Source: an uncultured Bacilli bacterium (GTDB lineage: Bacteria; Bacillota_I; Bacilli_A; RF39; UBA660). From it: DNA of 64,000 nucleotides. Of the stretch, positions 34,609-44,800 are shown piece by piece. The position numbers and the translations under genes were made by a program. A model generated the notes under the pieces. It did no database searches. It was not told the origin of the DNA and was given only the letters and a program-made list of their open reading frames with translations. The stretch lies in the NCBI GenBank assembly GCA_934167825.1, contig CAKPLY010000002.1, positions 106,121-170,120 on the forward strand, given 5' to 3'. The number at the start of each line of letters is the position of its first letter. The stretch's first letter is position 1.

Positions 34609-34658
34609 TATTTATAATTATTATGTTCCACGTGGAACATGGAAAGAGTAGTAGATTT

Positions 34659-35072
34659 ATGAATATTGAATTTTTTAAAAAAACAATTGAACTTGCTGAA
34701 AAAGCCTGTTTTGAAAATGAAGTTCCTGTTGGTGCAGTAGTTGTTAAAGATAATAAAATTATTGGTTGTGGATATAATAAAAAAGAGCAAACTAAAGATC
34801 CTACAATGCATGCTGAATTTATTGCAATTCGCGAGGCATGCAATTTTATTGGTGATTGGAGACTAGATGATTGTGATTTATATGTAACATTAAAACCGTG
34901 TATGATGTGTTGTGGATTAGTTGTTGAAACACGTATTAGAAATGTATATTATATTTTAGATAAGTGCGAACAATCGTACGATAATAAACACCATATTTTA
35001 CAAGACTTTACGTTAAAAAAGTACTATTTAAATTTATTACAAAATTTTTTTAAGAAATTGAGAAATAAATGA
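34659..35072 (+). CDS. tadA: tRNA-specific adenosine deaminase TadA
   Basis: 137 residues from ATG 34659 (GGAAAGAG upstream). A longer frame back to 34563 would read through the SRP RNA tail and a parS site, so it is rejected. Zinc deaminase motifs MHAEFIAI (catalytic Glu) and KPCMMCCG. It converts A34 to inosine in tRNA-Arg(ACG). Confidence 0.95.
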   Translation: MNIEFFKKTIELAEKACFENEVPVGAVVVKDNKIIGCGYNKKEQTKDPTMHAEFIAIREACNFIGDWRLDDCDLYVTLKPCMMCCGLVVETRIRNVYYILDKCEQSYDNKHHILQDFTLKKYYLNLLQNFFKKLRNK

Positions 35073-35109
35073 TTTTTTGTGCTATAATAGTAGTATGTGG
35101 GAGGTGTTT

Positions 35110-36807
35110 ATGCGTTATTTAGCTTTATATAGAAAATATAGACCCGAAAATTTTGATGATGTTGTTGGTCAAAGTAAAGTAGTAAATGTTATTAAAAATG
35201 AAATATCTAATAATAGAATTTCACATGCTTACTTATTTTCAGGACCTCGTGGTACTGGAAAAACTACAACTGCAAAAATTATTGCAAAAATGGTTAATTG
35301 TGAAAACTTAGTTGATGGTGAGTGCTGTAATAAATGTTCTAATTGTATGAATTTTAAAAATAATAATGATATTGTAGAAATTGATGCTGCATCTAATAAC
35401 GGTGTTGATGAGATTAGAGAATTAAGAGATAAAATTAACTTAGTTCCAAGTAATAGCAAATATAAAGTTTATATAATTGATGAGGTACATATGCTTACAA
35501 CACAGGCATTTAACGCTTTATTAAAAACTTTGGAAGAACCACCTGCGCATGTCATATTTATTTTGGCTACCACAGAGTTACATAAGGTTCCTTTAACTGT
35601 TTCTTCGAGATGTCAAAAATTTCAGTTTTCTAAAATATCAAATGATGAAATTGTATTACGACTTAAAACTATATTAGAAAAAGAGAATATGGTTATTGAT
35701 GATGATGTCTTAAGTGAAATTGCAAGATTATCTGATGGTGGTATGAGAGATGCCATTAATATGTTAGATCAATTAATTGCTTATAAAGGTGCTGACATAA
35801 AATTAAATGATGTTTATGAGATTGGTGGTTATGTTTCTTACATTGATTTATATAATTTTATAAACTATATTTATAATAATGATATATCTAATATTGTTAA
35901 TTTTATAGAGAATATTGATAATAAAGGTAAGAGTATTTCTAAATTTATTGAAGAATTAATTGTTTTTCTTAAGGATATTTTATTAAAGAAAAATGCAAAT
36001 ATTGACTGTGAAATTAAAGAGAAAGAGTCAAAAATAGTAGAACTTTCTTCAATTATAGATGAGAGTTGTATTTATGATATGATATATATATATAATGATA
36101 CTATTAACAATATAAAGAACTCTAATAATTCAGTAATTTTATTTGTAATAAGTACTTTAAAAATAATAGATAGAGATTTTAAGAAAAAGAATGATGATGC
36201 TGATTTAATTAAATATAATAGCATTCATAATTGTGGTGATTATAATAAAAATAGCGACGTTAGTTTTAAACAGGAGAATTTAGAACAGGTAAGTAGTGAT
36301 GTTGATGCTGATTTTAACAAATGTTTGGTTACTAAAGAAATTGAAGATAAAGTTAACATTAGAATTAACAATACATTTGTTTATGCTAATAAAAATGAAT
36401 TGAATGAAATGAAAAAAATATGGATTAAAATTAATGACTATTTGTTAGATAAAAACTATTCTTTAAATTGTGGAATATTAAAGGATTGTTCTGTTGTGGC
36501 AGTTGGTGATAAATACTTAATTTTAACTTCAAAATATGAAACTACTGTTAATAAAATTAACTTAAAAATGGAAAATATAGAAAAAACATTAAGTTCTATA
36601 TTTAATAAAAATTACTATATTGTTGCATTAACAGAGGATAGATGGAATAAAGAAAAAAAACAATATGCTATAAATATTAAAAATGGCAAGAAATATATTT
36701 TTGCTGAATATAATAAAAGTAATCTAACTGATGAGAAGAAGAATCCTGTTGATGAACTTATAGATATTGTTGGGGAAGATTTGGTTGAAATAAAAAAGAG
36801 AGGATGA
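35110..36807 (+). CDS. dnaX: DNA polymerase III subunit gamma/tau
   Basis: 565 residues from ATG 35110 (GGGAGGTG upstream, TATAAT at 35083). AAA+ clamp-loader: YRKYRPENFDDVVGQ, Walker A GPRGTGKTTTAKIIAK, zinc module C..C..C (CCNKCSNC), Walker B VYIIDEVHML, SRC motif TVSSRCQ. The C-terminal part beyond residue ~370 is diverged, as expected for the tau region. Confidence 0.97.
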   Translation: MRYLALYRKYRPENFDDVVGQSKVVNVIKNEISNNRISHAYLFSGPRGTGKTTTAKIIAKMVNCENLVDGECCNKCSNCMNFKNNNDIVEIDAASNNGVDEIRELRDKINLVPSNSKYKVYIIDEVHMLTTQAFNALLKTLEEPPAHVIFILATTELHKVPLTVSSRCQKFQFSKISNDEIVLRLKTILEKENMVIDDDVLSEIARLSDGGMRDAINMLDQLIAYKGADIKLNDVYEIGGYVSYIDLYNFINYIYNNDISNIVNFIENIDNKGKSISKFIEELIVFLKDILLKKNANIDCEIKEKESKIVELSSIIDESCIYDMIYIYNDTINNIKNSNNSVILFVISTLKIIDRDFKKKNDDADLIKYNSIHNCGDYNKNSDVSFKQENLEQVSSDVDADFNKCLVTKEIEDKVNIRINNTFVYANKNELNEMKKIWIKINDYLLDKNYSLNCGILKDCSVVAVGDKYLILTSKYETTVNKINLKMENIEKTLSSIFNKNYYIVALTEDRWNKEKKQYAINIKNGKKYIFAEYNKSNLTDEKKNPVDELIDIVGEDLVEIKKRG

Positions 36808-36813
36808 TAGAAT

Positions 36814-37113
36814 ATGAATATGCAAGCTTTAATGAAACAAGCGCAAAAAATGCAAAAAGAGTTATTACAAACTCAAAGTGAATTAGAAAATAATAAGTAT
36901 GAAGGTAATTCTTCATTTGTTAATGTTGTTGTTAATGGAAAAAAAGAAGTTTTATCTATAAAAATAAATGCTGATGAAGATATAAAGAAAGATGAAATGG
37001 ATTTATTAGAAGACATGGTACTTGTTGCAGTTAATGATGCTTTAAAGAAAGCGGAAAATGATAAAGAAAAGAAACTTAGCAAGTATGGCAATAGTTTAAC
37101 TGGATTGATGTAA
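36814..37113 (+). CDS. ebfC: YbaB/EbfC nucleoid-associated protein
   Basis: 99 residues. MNMQALMKQAQKMQKELLQTQSELENNKYEG start and V.VNGKKEVLSIKIN are family features. Small dimeric DNA-binding protein. Between dnaX and recR, 1 bp from recR, the near-universal dnaX-ebfC-recR operon. Confidence 0.96.
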   Translation: MNMQALMKQAQKMQKELLQTQSELENNKYEGNSSFVNVVVNGKKEVLSIKINADEDIKKDEMDLLEDMVLVAVNDALKKAENDKEKKLSKYGNSLTGLM

Positions 37114-37114
37114 T

Positions 37115-37711
37115 ATGTATCCTGATAGTATTAAAAATTTAATTGATAGTTTAAAAAAACTTCCTGGTATTGGAGAAAAGAGTGCTGAAAGGCTTGCATT
37201 TTCTATTATAAACTTTGATAAAGATTCACTAACTTTTTTTGCTGACTCTTTATTAGCTGTTAGAGACAAAATAAGAAGATGTAGTGTATGCAATTATGTT
37301 TCTGATGGTGATTTGTGTAAAATTTGTTCTAATGAAAATAGAAATAAAAATATAGTTTTTGTTGTAGAAAAAGCAAAAGATGTTATTTCATTTGAAAAAC
37401 TAGGAGTTTATAAAGGAGTATACCACGTTCTAGATGGTTTGATCTCACCACTTGATGGTATAAATCCTGAAGATATAAATTTAAAAAGTTTAATTGATAG
37501 AATAGATAATGAAAATATTACTGAAGTTATTTTAGCATTAAAACCAAGTATTGAAGGGGAAACTACTACACAATATATAAAAAGAATTTTAAGTAATAAA
37601 AGTGTTAAAATAAGTAAAATTGCTACAGGTATACCTATTGGTACTGATATGGAATATATAGATTCTTTAACATTAGAAATGTCTTTGGAAGAAAGAAAGT
37701 TAATTTCATAA
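37115..37711 (+). CDS. recR: Recombination protein RecR
   Basis: 198 residues, standard length. HhH motif LPGIGEKSAERLAF, zinc-finger C..C...C..C (CSVCNYVSDGDLCKIC), TOPRIM VFVVEKAKDVISFE and the GIPIGTDMEYIDSLTL ending. Works with RecF and RecO at gaps. Confidence 0.98.
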   Translation: MYPDSIKNLIDSLKKLPGIGEKSAERLAFSIINFDKDSLTFFADSLLAVRDKIRRCSVCNYVSDGDLCKICSNENRNKNIVFVVEKAKDVISFEKLGVYKGVYHVLDGLISPLDGINPEDINLKSLIDRIDNENITEVILALKPSIEGETTTQYIKRILSNKSVKISKIATGIPIGTDMEYIDSLTLEMSLEERKLIS

Positions 37712-37750
37712 AGAATAAAAGTTTATCATACTTTTATTATGAGGTATGAT

Positions 37751-37939
37751 ATGAAATTTATTAAAAAGATTATAAAGAGATTAATTTTTTCTTTCTTTCT
37801 ATTGTATGGATATAATAATATTTTAATGCCTATTAATATGGATATACCTATTAATATTTATACTGTTTTACTTATTACTATTTTTGGTATTCCTATTTTA
37901 GTTATGTTTGTTTTAATAAAAATTATATTCTTTATTTAG
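37751..37939 (+). CDS. bofA: BofA-like sigma-K-processing inhibitor
   Basis: 62 residues from ATG 37751 (GAGG six nt upstream). Two membrane segments; the second half, IPINIYTVLLITIFGIPILVMFVLIKIIF, follows the BofA pattern P.N..T......G.PG...+..IK. In Bacillus BofA holds SpoIVFB inactive until the forespore signals. Location just after recR is the same as bofA in B. subtilis. Short and hydrophobic, so the call rests on pattern plus position. Confidence 0.75.
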   Translation: MKFIKKIIKRLIFSFFLLYGYNNILMPINMDIPINIYTVLLITIFGIPILVMFVLIKIIFFI

Positions 37940-37950
37940 GAGTGATTAAT

Positions 37951-38895
37951 ATGCTTGATAAATATAAAGATAGTCAAAATGTTGTTTATAGTTTATTAAA
38001 AAATGCTATAAATAACGATAAGTTATCACATGCTTATTTGTTTGATGTAAATAATAATCCTTATGCTATGGATATTATTTTGTCTTTTGTTAAGGAAATT
38101 TTCTGTTTAAATAAAAATAGTGAAGAACAAGATATTATTTGTAAAAGAATTGACGATGGTAATTTTCTTGAACTTAAAATTATTAATCCAGATGGCTTGG
38201 TTATAAAAAAAGAACAATTAAGCGATTTACAAGAAGAGTATAGTATGTCTTCTATTGAGTCTGATAGGAGAATATATATAATTAATAATTGTGAAAGAAT
38301 GAATTTACAAGCGGCTAATTCTATTTTAAAATTTTTAGAAGAACCTTTACCTAATATAATTGCCATTTTGGTTACTAATAATATTAATAATGTTTTAAAG
38401 ACTATAATATCTAGATGTCAAGTTTTATTTTTAAAAAAAGAAAATATTGTTTTCACAGATAATAGTTTTAGAAATTTTGCGTCAATAATTACAAACGGAA
38501 GTTCTATTGATGATTTTGTTAATAATGAAAAAAATAAGTTGTTATTTGATAATACTATAAGTTTTATTGAATATTTGGAAAATAATAAGAGTTATACAAT
38601 TGTATATATTAAAACAAAAATGTATGATATTTTTAAAGATAGAATTGATAATTTGTTTGCTATTGATATTATGATTAATTTTTATTATGACTTATTAAGA
38701 TTTAAGGTAAGTGGACAAGCTTATATATTTAATGAATATGATTATTTGATAAATAAATTTTCTTATATGAATGTTGATAAGATAATTTTACGTTTAGAAA
38801 CTTTACTTGATGTGAAAAAAATGTTATTATCAAATGTAAATATAAATTTAGTTTTAGATTATTTAATAATACAATTTGAAAGGAGTTGCTCTTAA
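37951..38895 (+). CDS. holB: DNA polymerase III subunit delta prime
   Basis: 314 residues from ATG 37951 (TTAGGAGTG upstream; the in-frame GTG at 37942 is part of that site). DKLSHAYLFD start, IKKEQLSDLQEEYSMSSIESDRRIYII, NCERMNLQAANSILKFLEEPLPNIIAIL and ISRCQVL (SRC motif). No Walker A lysine, as normal for delta prime. Shorter paralogue of DnaX in the clamp loader. Confidence 0.93.
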   Translation: MLDKYKDSQNVVYSLLKNAINNDKLSHAYLFDVNNNPYAMDIILSFVKEIFCLNKNSEEQDIICKRIDDGNFLELKIINPDGLVIKKEQLSDLQEEYSMSSIESDRRIYIINNCERMNLQAANSILKFLEEPLPNIIAILVTNNINNVLKTIISRCQVLFLKKENIVFTDNSFRNFASIITNGSSIDDFVNNEKNKLLFDNTISFIEYLENNKSYTIVYIKTKMYDIFKDRIDNLFAIDIMINFYYDLLRFKVSGQAYIFNEYDYLINKFSYMNVDKIILRLETLLDVKKMLLSNVNINLVLDYLIIQFERSCS

Positions 38896-38896
38896 A

Positions 38897-39664
38897 ATGA
38901 TAGTTGGTGTTAAGTTTAATGATAAAGGAAAAAAATATTATTTTGATGGTGGTGATATTCCATTAAAAGAGAATTATACTGTTATTGTTGAAACTGAGAA
39001 GGGATTGCAATTTGGTACTATTGTTAGTGTTAATGATAATTATAATGATAAAAATATAAAAAAAATAATTAGGAAATCTAATAAGAGGGATTATTTACAA
39101 CATCTTAATAATATCAAGGATGCAAAATATGCTTTAGAAAAATGTAGGGAATTAGTATTAAAGAATAAAATGAATATGACTGTTATGGATGCTAATTATA
39201 CTTTTGACCGTAGTCAATTGATTTTTAGATTTATTGCAGATGAAAGAATTGATTTTAGACAATTAGCAAAAGATTTAGGTTCTATATTTAAAACAAGAAT
39301 TGAATTAAGGCAGGTTGGAATTAGAGATAAAGCAAAAGAAATTGGTGGATTTGGTCCTTGTGGAAGAAAGATGTGTTGTTGTTCTTTTTTAAATGAGTTT
39401 GATAGTGTATCTATTAATATGGCAAAAAATCAAAATATATCGTTAAGTCCTCAAAAAATAAATGGTACTTGTGGAAGATTACTTTGTTGTTTAAAATATG
39501 AGGATTCTAATTATACTGAGTGTAAAAAAGGATTACCTGAGTTAGGTAAGAGAATTAAAAATGGTGATGTAGAAGGAAGAGTAGTTGGGGTTGATATATT
39601 AAATAGAACATACAAGGTTTTAACAGATTTAAATGAAATTATTGAAATAGAATTGGATAAATAA
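38897..39664 (+). CDS. ricT: PSP1-domain protein RicT (YaaT)
   Basis: 255 residues from ATG 38897, AGGAG 11 nt upstream, overlapping holB only if the longer frame is used. Signature cysteines GPCGRKMCCCSF and GTCGRLLCCLKYE. RicT forms the RicAFT complex with iron-sulfur clusters that directs RNase Y cleavage and promotes sporulation, competence and biofilm decisions in B. subtilis. Same place as yaaT. Confidence 0.95.
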   Translation: MIVGVKFNDKGKKYYFDGGDIPLKENYTVIVETEKGLQFGTIVSVNDNYNDKNIKKIIRKSNKRDYLQHLNNIKDAKYALEKCRELVLKNKMNMTVMDANYTFDRSQLIFRFIADERIDFRQLAKDLGSIFKTRIELRQVGIRDKAKEIGGFGPCGRKMCCCSFLNEFDSVSINMAKNQNISLSPQKINGTCGRLLCCLKYEDSNYTECKKGLPELGKRIKNGDVEGRVVGVDILNRTYKVLTDLNEIIEIELDK

Positions 39665-39665
39665 A

Positions 39666-40388
39666 ATGGAAGTAAAAAATAGATTATTGAATTTTAAAGA
39701 TATGTATATATATCAAAATGATGAATGGTTTAATTTTTCAATGGACTCTGTATTGCTTGCCAATTTTGTTAGTATAAATTTAAGCGATAAGAAAATAATT
39801 GATTTTTGTACTGGTAATGCTCCTGTTCCTATGTTACTTAGTTATAAAACAAAAGCAAATATTATTGGAGTGGAATTACAAGAAGAAATATATAAATTGG
39901 CAATAAAATCTGTTTATGAAAATAGTCTTGATAATAGAATTAATATTATTAATGAGGATGTTAAAAATTTAAAAAATGTATTTGAATTTGAAAGTTTTGA
40001 CGTTGTTACATGTAATCCGCCTTTTTTTAAAACAAAAAATATTCTTTTACAAAATAAAAATTTAATAAAAAATAAAGCAAGACATGAAACTACAATTAGT
40101 TTAGAAGATGTTGTAAAAAATGCTAGTTATTTACTTAAAAATGGTAAGAGATTTGCTATGGTTCATAGACCTGATAGATTTGTTGAAATAATGGATTTAT
40201 TAAGAAAGTATAATTTTGAACCCAAAAGAGTTAAGTTGTGTTATCCTAAAAAGGGAAGAGATGCCAATGTTTTACTAATAGAAAGTATTAAAAATGGAAA
40301 ACCATGTTTATTTTTTGAGGAACCATTATATGTACATAATGATGATGGTAGTTATACTTTAGAAGTTAAAGAAATGTTTGAGGAGTGA
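39666..40388 (+). CDS. trmN6: tRNA1(Val) A37 N6-methyltransferase TrmN6 (YabB)
   Basis: 240 residues. SAM site IDFCTGNAPVPMLL, ..IIGVELQ, catalytic VTCNPPFF (NPPY/F motif for N6-adenine methylation), ARHETTISLEDVV. Overlaps rsmI only in the latter's longer frame. In the yabB position. Confidence 0.93.
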   Translation: MEVKNRLLNFKDMYIYQNDEWFNFSMDSVLLANFVSINLSDKKIIDFCTGNAPVPMLLSYKTKANIIGVELQEEIYKLAIKSVYENSLDNRINIINEDVKNLKNVFEFESFDVVTCNPPFFKTKNILLQNKNLIKNKARHETTISLEDVVKNASYLLKNGKRFAMVHRPDRFVEIMDLLRKYNFEPKRVKLCYPKKGRDANVLLIESIKNGKPCLFFEEPLYVHNDDGSYTLEVKEMFEE

Positions 40389-40393
40389 GAAGT

Positions 40394-41233
40394 ATGTGGC
40401 AAAATAGTTATGATAATAGTTCAACTTTGTATTTAATTCCTACACCGATAGGTAATTTAGAAGATATGACAATTAGATCTATTAATATATTAAAATTAGT
40501 AGATGTGATCTTTTGTGAAGATACAAGAGTAACACTTTTGTTACTTAATCATTTTGAAATAAAGAAAAAAGTAATTGCTTTACATGAACATAATGAGGAA
40601 ACTGCTAAAGAAAAAGTTTTGGAATATTTGAAAAATGGTAGTAGTGTTGCTATAGTAACTGATAGGGGAACACCGATAATTAGTGATCCAGGATATAAAA
40701 CTGTTAAATATGTTTCTAGTCTTGGATATAATGTTGTTGCTTTACCTGGTGCAAATGCTTTTGTTCCAGCATTAATTGTATCTGGTATTGAACCTGCACC
40801 ATTTGTTTTTTATGGTTTCTTGAACAGTAAGGATAGTAAAAGAAAGCAAGAGTTAGAAAAATTAAAATTTTGTAGATACACTATGATATTTTATGAAGCA
40901 CCACATAGAATAAAAAGAACAATGGAAGAAATGTATGAAACATTTGGTGATAGAGAAGTTAGTTTATCTAGGGAGATATCTAAAAAATATGAAAGTGTAT
41001 ATAGAGGGGTGATATCTAACCTTTTACCAACACTGGATGATATTAAGGGGGAGTTTGTTATTGTTGTTTCACCATTTAAAGATGAAAATGTTATAGTGGA
41101 AGAGGTTAGTTTAAAAGATAATGTTTCTTTATATGTTGAAAATGGTATGGATGTTATGGATGCAATTAAAAGAGTTGCTAAGGAGCGTAATATTGCGAAA
41201 AATGAAGTGTATAAGGAATATCATAGGAGGTAA
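40394..41233 (+). CDS. rsmI: 16S rRNA (cytidine-1402-2'-O)-methyltransferase RsmI
   Basis: 279 residues from ATG 40394 (AGGAG upstream). LYLIPTPIGNLEDMTIRS, FCEDTRVT, VTDRGTPIISDPG, LPGANAFVPALIVSG, FYEAPHRI are all RsmI blocks. It methylates C1402 of 16S rRNA. The yazA (GIY-YIG) gene normally between trmN6 and rsmI is absent. Confidence 0.97.
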   Translation: MWQNSYDNSSTLYLIPTPIGNLEDMTIRSINILKLVDVIFCEDTRVTLLLLNHFEIKKKVIALHEHNEETAKEKVLEYLKNGSSVAIVTDRGTPIISDPGYKTVKYVSSLGYNVVALPGANAFVPALIVSGIEPAPFVFYGFLNSKDSKRKQELEKLKFCRYTMIFYEAPHRIKRTMEEMYETFGDREVSLSREISKKYESVYRGVISNLLPTLDDIKGEFVIVVSPFKDENVIVEEVSLKDNVSLYVENGMDVMDAIKRVAKERNIAKNEVYKEYHRR

Positions 41234-41239
41234 TATTTG

Positions 41240-41800
41240 ATGAAGTTAATTGTGGGACTTGGTAATCCTGGTAATGAATATGTAAATACTAGACATAATA
41301 TAGGATATAGTTTGTTGGACTATATATGTTCTAACAAAAAAATATTATTTAATAACGAAAAATTTAATGCTTTGTATGCAGAATATAATACTTGTAATGA
41401 TAAAATTATTATGATTAAGCCTACTACTTATATGAATTTATCGGGTAAAGCTGTGAAAAAATATATGGATTTTTATAAGATTGATAGTAATGATATTCTT
41501 GTTGTTCAAGATGATTTAGACATGGAACTTGGTAAAATTAAATTTGTATACAATAGTTCTTCTGGTGGACATAATGGTATTAAAGACATTGAAAAATTTA
41601 TTAATACAAAAGAGTATTTGAGACTTAAAATTGGGATCTCTAAAGATAAAGGCAAAGATACTAAAGATTATGTGTTAGGTAAATTTGATGATAATGAATT
41701 AATTATACTTAATGAGAGTTATAAAAAATTAGTTAATTTATTAGATGATTTTGATGTTATGAATAGAAATCAGTTAATGTGTAAATATAATAATAAGTAA
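41240..41800 (+). CDS. pth: Peptidyl-tRNA hydrolase
   Basis: 186 residues from ATG 41240 (GGAGGTAATATTTG upstream). GLGNPGNEYVNTRHNIGY with the catalytic His, PTTYMNLSGKAV, DDLDMELGKIK and SSGGHNGIKDI. It recycles peptidyl-tRNA; spoVC in Bacillus. Ahead of mfd, as there, but fin is missing. Confidence 0.97.
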   Translation: MKLIVGLGNPGNEYVNTRHNIGYSLLDYICSNKKILFNNEKFNALYAEYNTCNDKIIMIKPTTYMNLSGKAVKKYMDFYKIDSNDILVVQDDLDMELGKIKFVYNSSSGGHNGIKDIEKFINTKEYLRLKIGISKDKGKDTKDYVLGKFDDNELIILNESYKKLVNLLDDFDVMNRNQLMCKYNNK

Positions 41801-41823
41801 AGATACAATTTAGTATCTTTTTG
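41799..41823 (+). terminator. Weak terminator between pth and mfd
   Basis: AAAGATAC (41799-41806) pairs with GTATCTTT (41813-41820), T5 ending at 41822. mfd begins 21 bp later, so some read-through is likely. Confidence 0.55.
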
Positions 41824-41843
41824 GTGGTTATCGAGGTGGTTAT

Positions 41844-44800
41844 ATGAATATATTTGATAATATGTTTAAAATTAATGACAAATACAATTATAGTGTTAGT
41901 GGTTTAACTAAGGAATTGAATGCATTATACATATATAATAATTTTATTAAACAAAATAAGAATATTATTGTTGTAGTTAATTCTATTTTTGAGGGAAATG
42001 ATTTATATAATAGAATTTTAAATTATACAAAGAATGTACTTTTTTTTCCAATGGATGATTTTATTACTAGTGAAGCAATTGCTATTAGCCCTGAATTCAA
42101 AACAGAGAGAATAAATACTATAAATAAGTTGTTAAATGATAATAGATATATAGTTATTACAAACTTAATGGGATATTTAAGATATTTACCTAAAGAAAAC
42201 GTTTGGAAAGATAAAATAATATCTATTAGTAAAGATATTGATATTAATAGAGATAAACTAATAGAAGATTTACATAATATAGGATATGAAAAAGAAACAA
42301 TTGTTACTGAGACAGGTAAGTATGCAGTAAGAGGATATGTTATTGATGTTTTCCCTATAGGAAATGAAAATCCAATTAGAATAGAATTTTGGGGTGATAC
42401 TGTAGATTCTATAAAATATTTTGATGTAGATACGCAACTTACTAATTTAGAGATAAATAATATTAATATTTATCCTTATACTGAGTTTTTAATTGATAAT
42501 ATGAATGATGATGTTATAAGAAAACAAAAATATTTAAAGTATTATTCTAATGATATTACTAATATATGTGGATATTTAGACGATTATATATGTTTTTGGT
42601 ATGATTATAACCAGATTATGACTAGTTATAAGTTACTTAGGGAAACTATATTTGAGTATGATAATAATAATGAGAGTAGTATAAAAACAGATTATATGTA
42701 TGATATTAAAGATATATTTGTTAAGAATGAAGTATATTTAATGAATATAGATAATATTTTAAGTGATATAAAGTTAGATTTTAAAGAAGATTATGTTTCA
42801 TATAATATAGATAATTTTGAGGGTAATTTAGAATTGTTTAAGAAAGAATTGGAGAAGTTTTTAATAAAGAAGAAGACTATTATTTTATGTATAGATAATC
42901 AAAGTACTTTAAAAAATATTGTTAATTATATGGATATTGATAAGTTAATTGTTACTAATATAAATGATATAGTTTTAAATAGTGTTAATATTATTAATTA
43001 TTCTATAGGTAATGGATATATATTTAATGATTACGTTGTTATATCTAATAATGATATTTTTAAGATAAGCAAAAAGAGTAATTATAAGAGTAAATTTAAA
43101 CTTTCTAGTAGGTTATCTAGTATTTCAAATATAAATAAGGGTGATTATATTGTTCATGAAATGCATGGTATAGGGATATACGATTCAATTGTCACTTTGA
43201 CTAAGAATGGGTTAAAGAAAGATTATATTAAACTTATTTATGCAGATGGAGATGTATTATATGTTCCTGTAGAAAAGATTGATAGAATTAGTAAATTCGT
43301 TGGTAAAGAAGCAAGTAATATGAAACTTAATAAGTTAAATACTGATGAATGGACTAAAAAGAAAAATAAGGTTAAGAGTAGATTAAACGATATAGCAGGA
43401 GATTTAATAAAAGTAAGTGCAGAAAGAGAAATGATGAAAGGTTTTGCATTTAGCGAAGATGATGAGAACCAAGTTTTGTTTGATAGTGAATTTGAATATA
43501 CAGAAACTACTGACCAGTTAAAAGCAATTAACTCTATAAAGAATGAAATGGAAAGAAGTAAACCAATGGATATGCTTTTATGTGGTGATGTAGGATATGG
43601 TAAGACTGAAGTTGCATTTAGGGCAATGTTTAAGGCAGTAAATGATGGCAAGCAAGTTGCTTATTTATGTCCTACTACTATACTTTCTAGTCAACAATAT
43701 AAGAGTGCATTAAGTAGATTTAAAAATTTTCCTATAAATATTGCGCTTCTTAATAGATTTGTTCCTTATGAAAAACAAAAGTGCATTATTCAAGATGTTA
43801 ATGATGGTAAAATAGATATTTTATTTGGTACACATAGAATTTTAAATGATGCGATTAAATTTAAAAATTTGGGACTTTTAGTTATTGATGAGGAACAAAG
43901 ATTTGGAGTTACTCATAAAGAAAAGATTAAGAAATTTAAGTCTAATATAGATGTTCTTACTTTATCTGCTACACCAATACCTAGAACATTGCAGATGAGT
44001 ATGTCTGGTATTAGAAGTCTTAGTTTAATTGAAACTCCACCATTAGAAAGATTACCTATTCAAACTTATGTTTTGCCAGAAAATGATAGTGTAGTAAAGG
44101 ATGCTATATATAAAGAACTATCTAGGAATGGACAAATATTTATTCTATATAACCGAGTAGAAACTATACAGAATAAGCTCGATGAATTACAGAAACTTGT
44201 TCCTGAGGCTAGTATAAAAATCGCACACGGTCAAATGAGTAGAACTGAGTTAGAGGATGTAATGTTTGAGTTTATTAATCATGAGTTTGATATTTTACTT
44301 TGTACTACAATAATAGAAACTGGAATAGATATTGCAAATGTAAATACTTTAATTATTTTTGATTCTGATAGATTTGGACTTTCTCAGTTATATCAAATTC
44401 GTGGTAGAATAGGTAGAAGTGATAGGGTTGGTTATGCATATTTGATGTATGATAATAAGAAGGAACTTAATGATATAGCTGTTAAAAGATTATCTACGAT
44501 AAAAGAATTTACTGAACTTGGTAGTGGATTTAAGATTGCTATGAGGGATTTATCTATACGTGGTGCAGGTGATATTTTAGGTAGTGAACAATCTGGATAT
44601 ATAGATTCTATTGGTATTGATCTTTATTTAAAGATGTTAAAAGAAGCTGTTGATAAACTTAAAGGTAATTATGTTAATGATAAAGAAAATGATTCTAATA
44701 AACCTATTATTGAAGTTGAAACTCATATTAGTAATGATTATGTAAGTGATGATGATTTAAAAATTGAGATACATAAAAAAATTAATGAGATAGATGGAAT

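Larger units (their letters stand above)
32836..34639. promoter_or_regulatory. parS: Array of eleven perfect-palindrome parS sites (centromere)
   Basis: TGTTCCACGTGGAACA occurs eleven times without a mismatch: 32836-32851, 33092-33107, 33260-33275, 33500-33515, 33617-33632, 33754-33769, 33911-33926, 34079-34094, 34213-34228, 34459-34474 and 34624-34639. It differs by one base from B. subtilis parS (TGTTCCACGTGAAACA) and is fully self-complementary. No other copy is visible in the window. No protein gene fits in 32709-34531; the DNA between sites is almost pure A/T. ParB (58694) should load here, be spread by CTP and moved by ParA. In Bacillus such sites are scattered over hundreds of kb; here they sit in 1.8 kb. 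Confidence 0.95.

Noticed and set aside
32836..34639. CRISPR array
   Set aside because: Repeats are 16-bp palindromes with unequal 101-241 bp gaps that are themselves repeated; no cas genes. They match parS.
34563..34658. N-terminal extension of TadA
   Set aside because: Would translate the SRP RNA 3' half and parS site 11; homologues start at MNIEFFKK-like sequence.
34487..34843. Minus-strand frame over the SRP RNA and tadA start
   Set aside because: Antisense to a clear RNA gene and a clear CDS; no ribosome site.
43238..43651. Minus-strand 137-codon frame inside mfd
   Set aside because: Ser/Leu-rich antisense shadow of Mfd.
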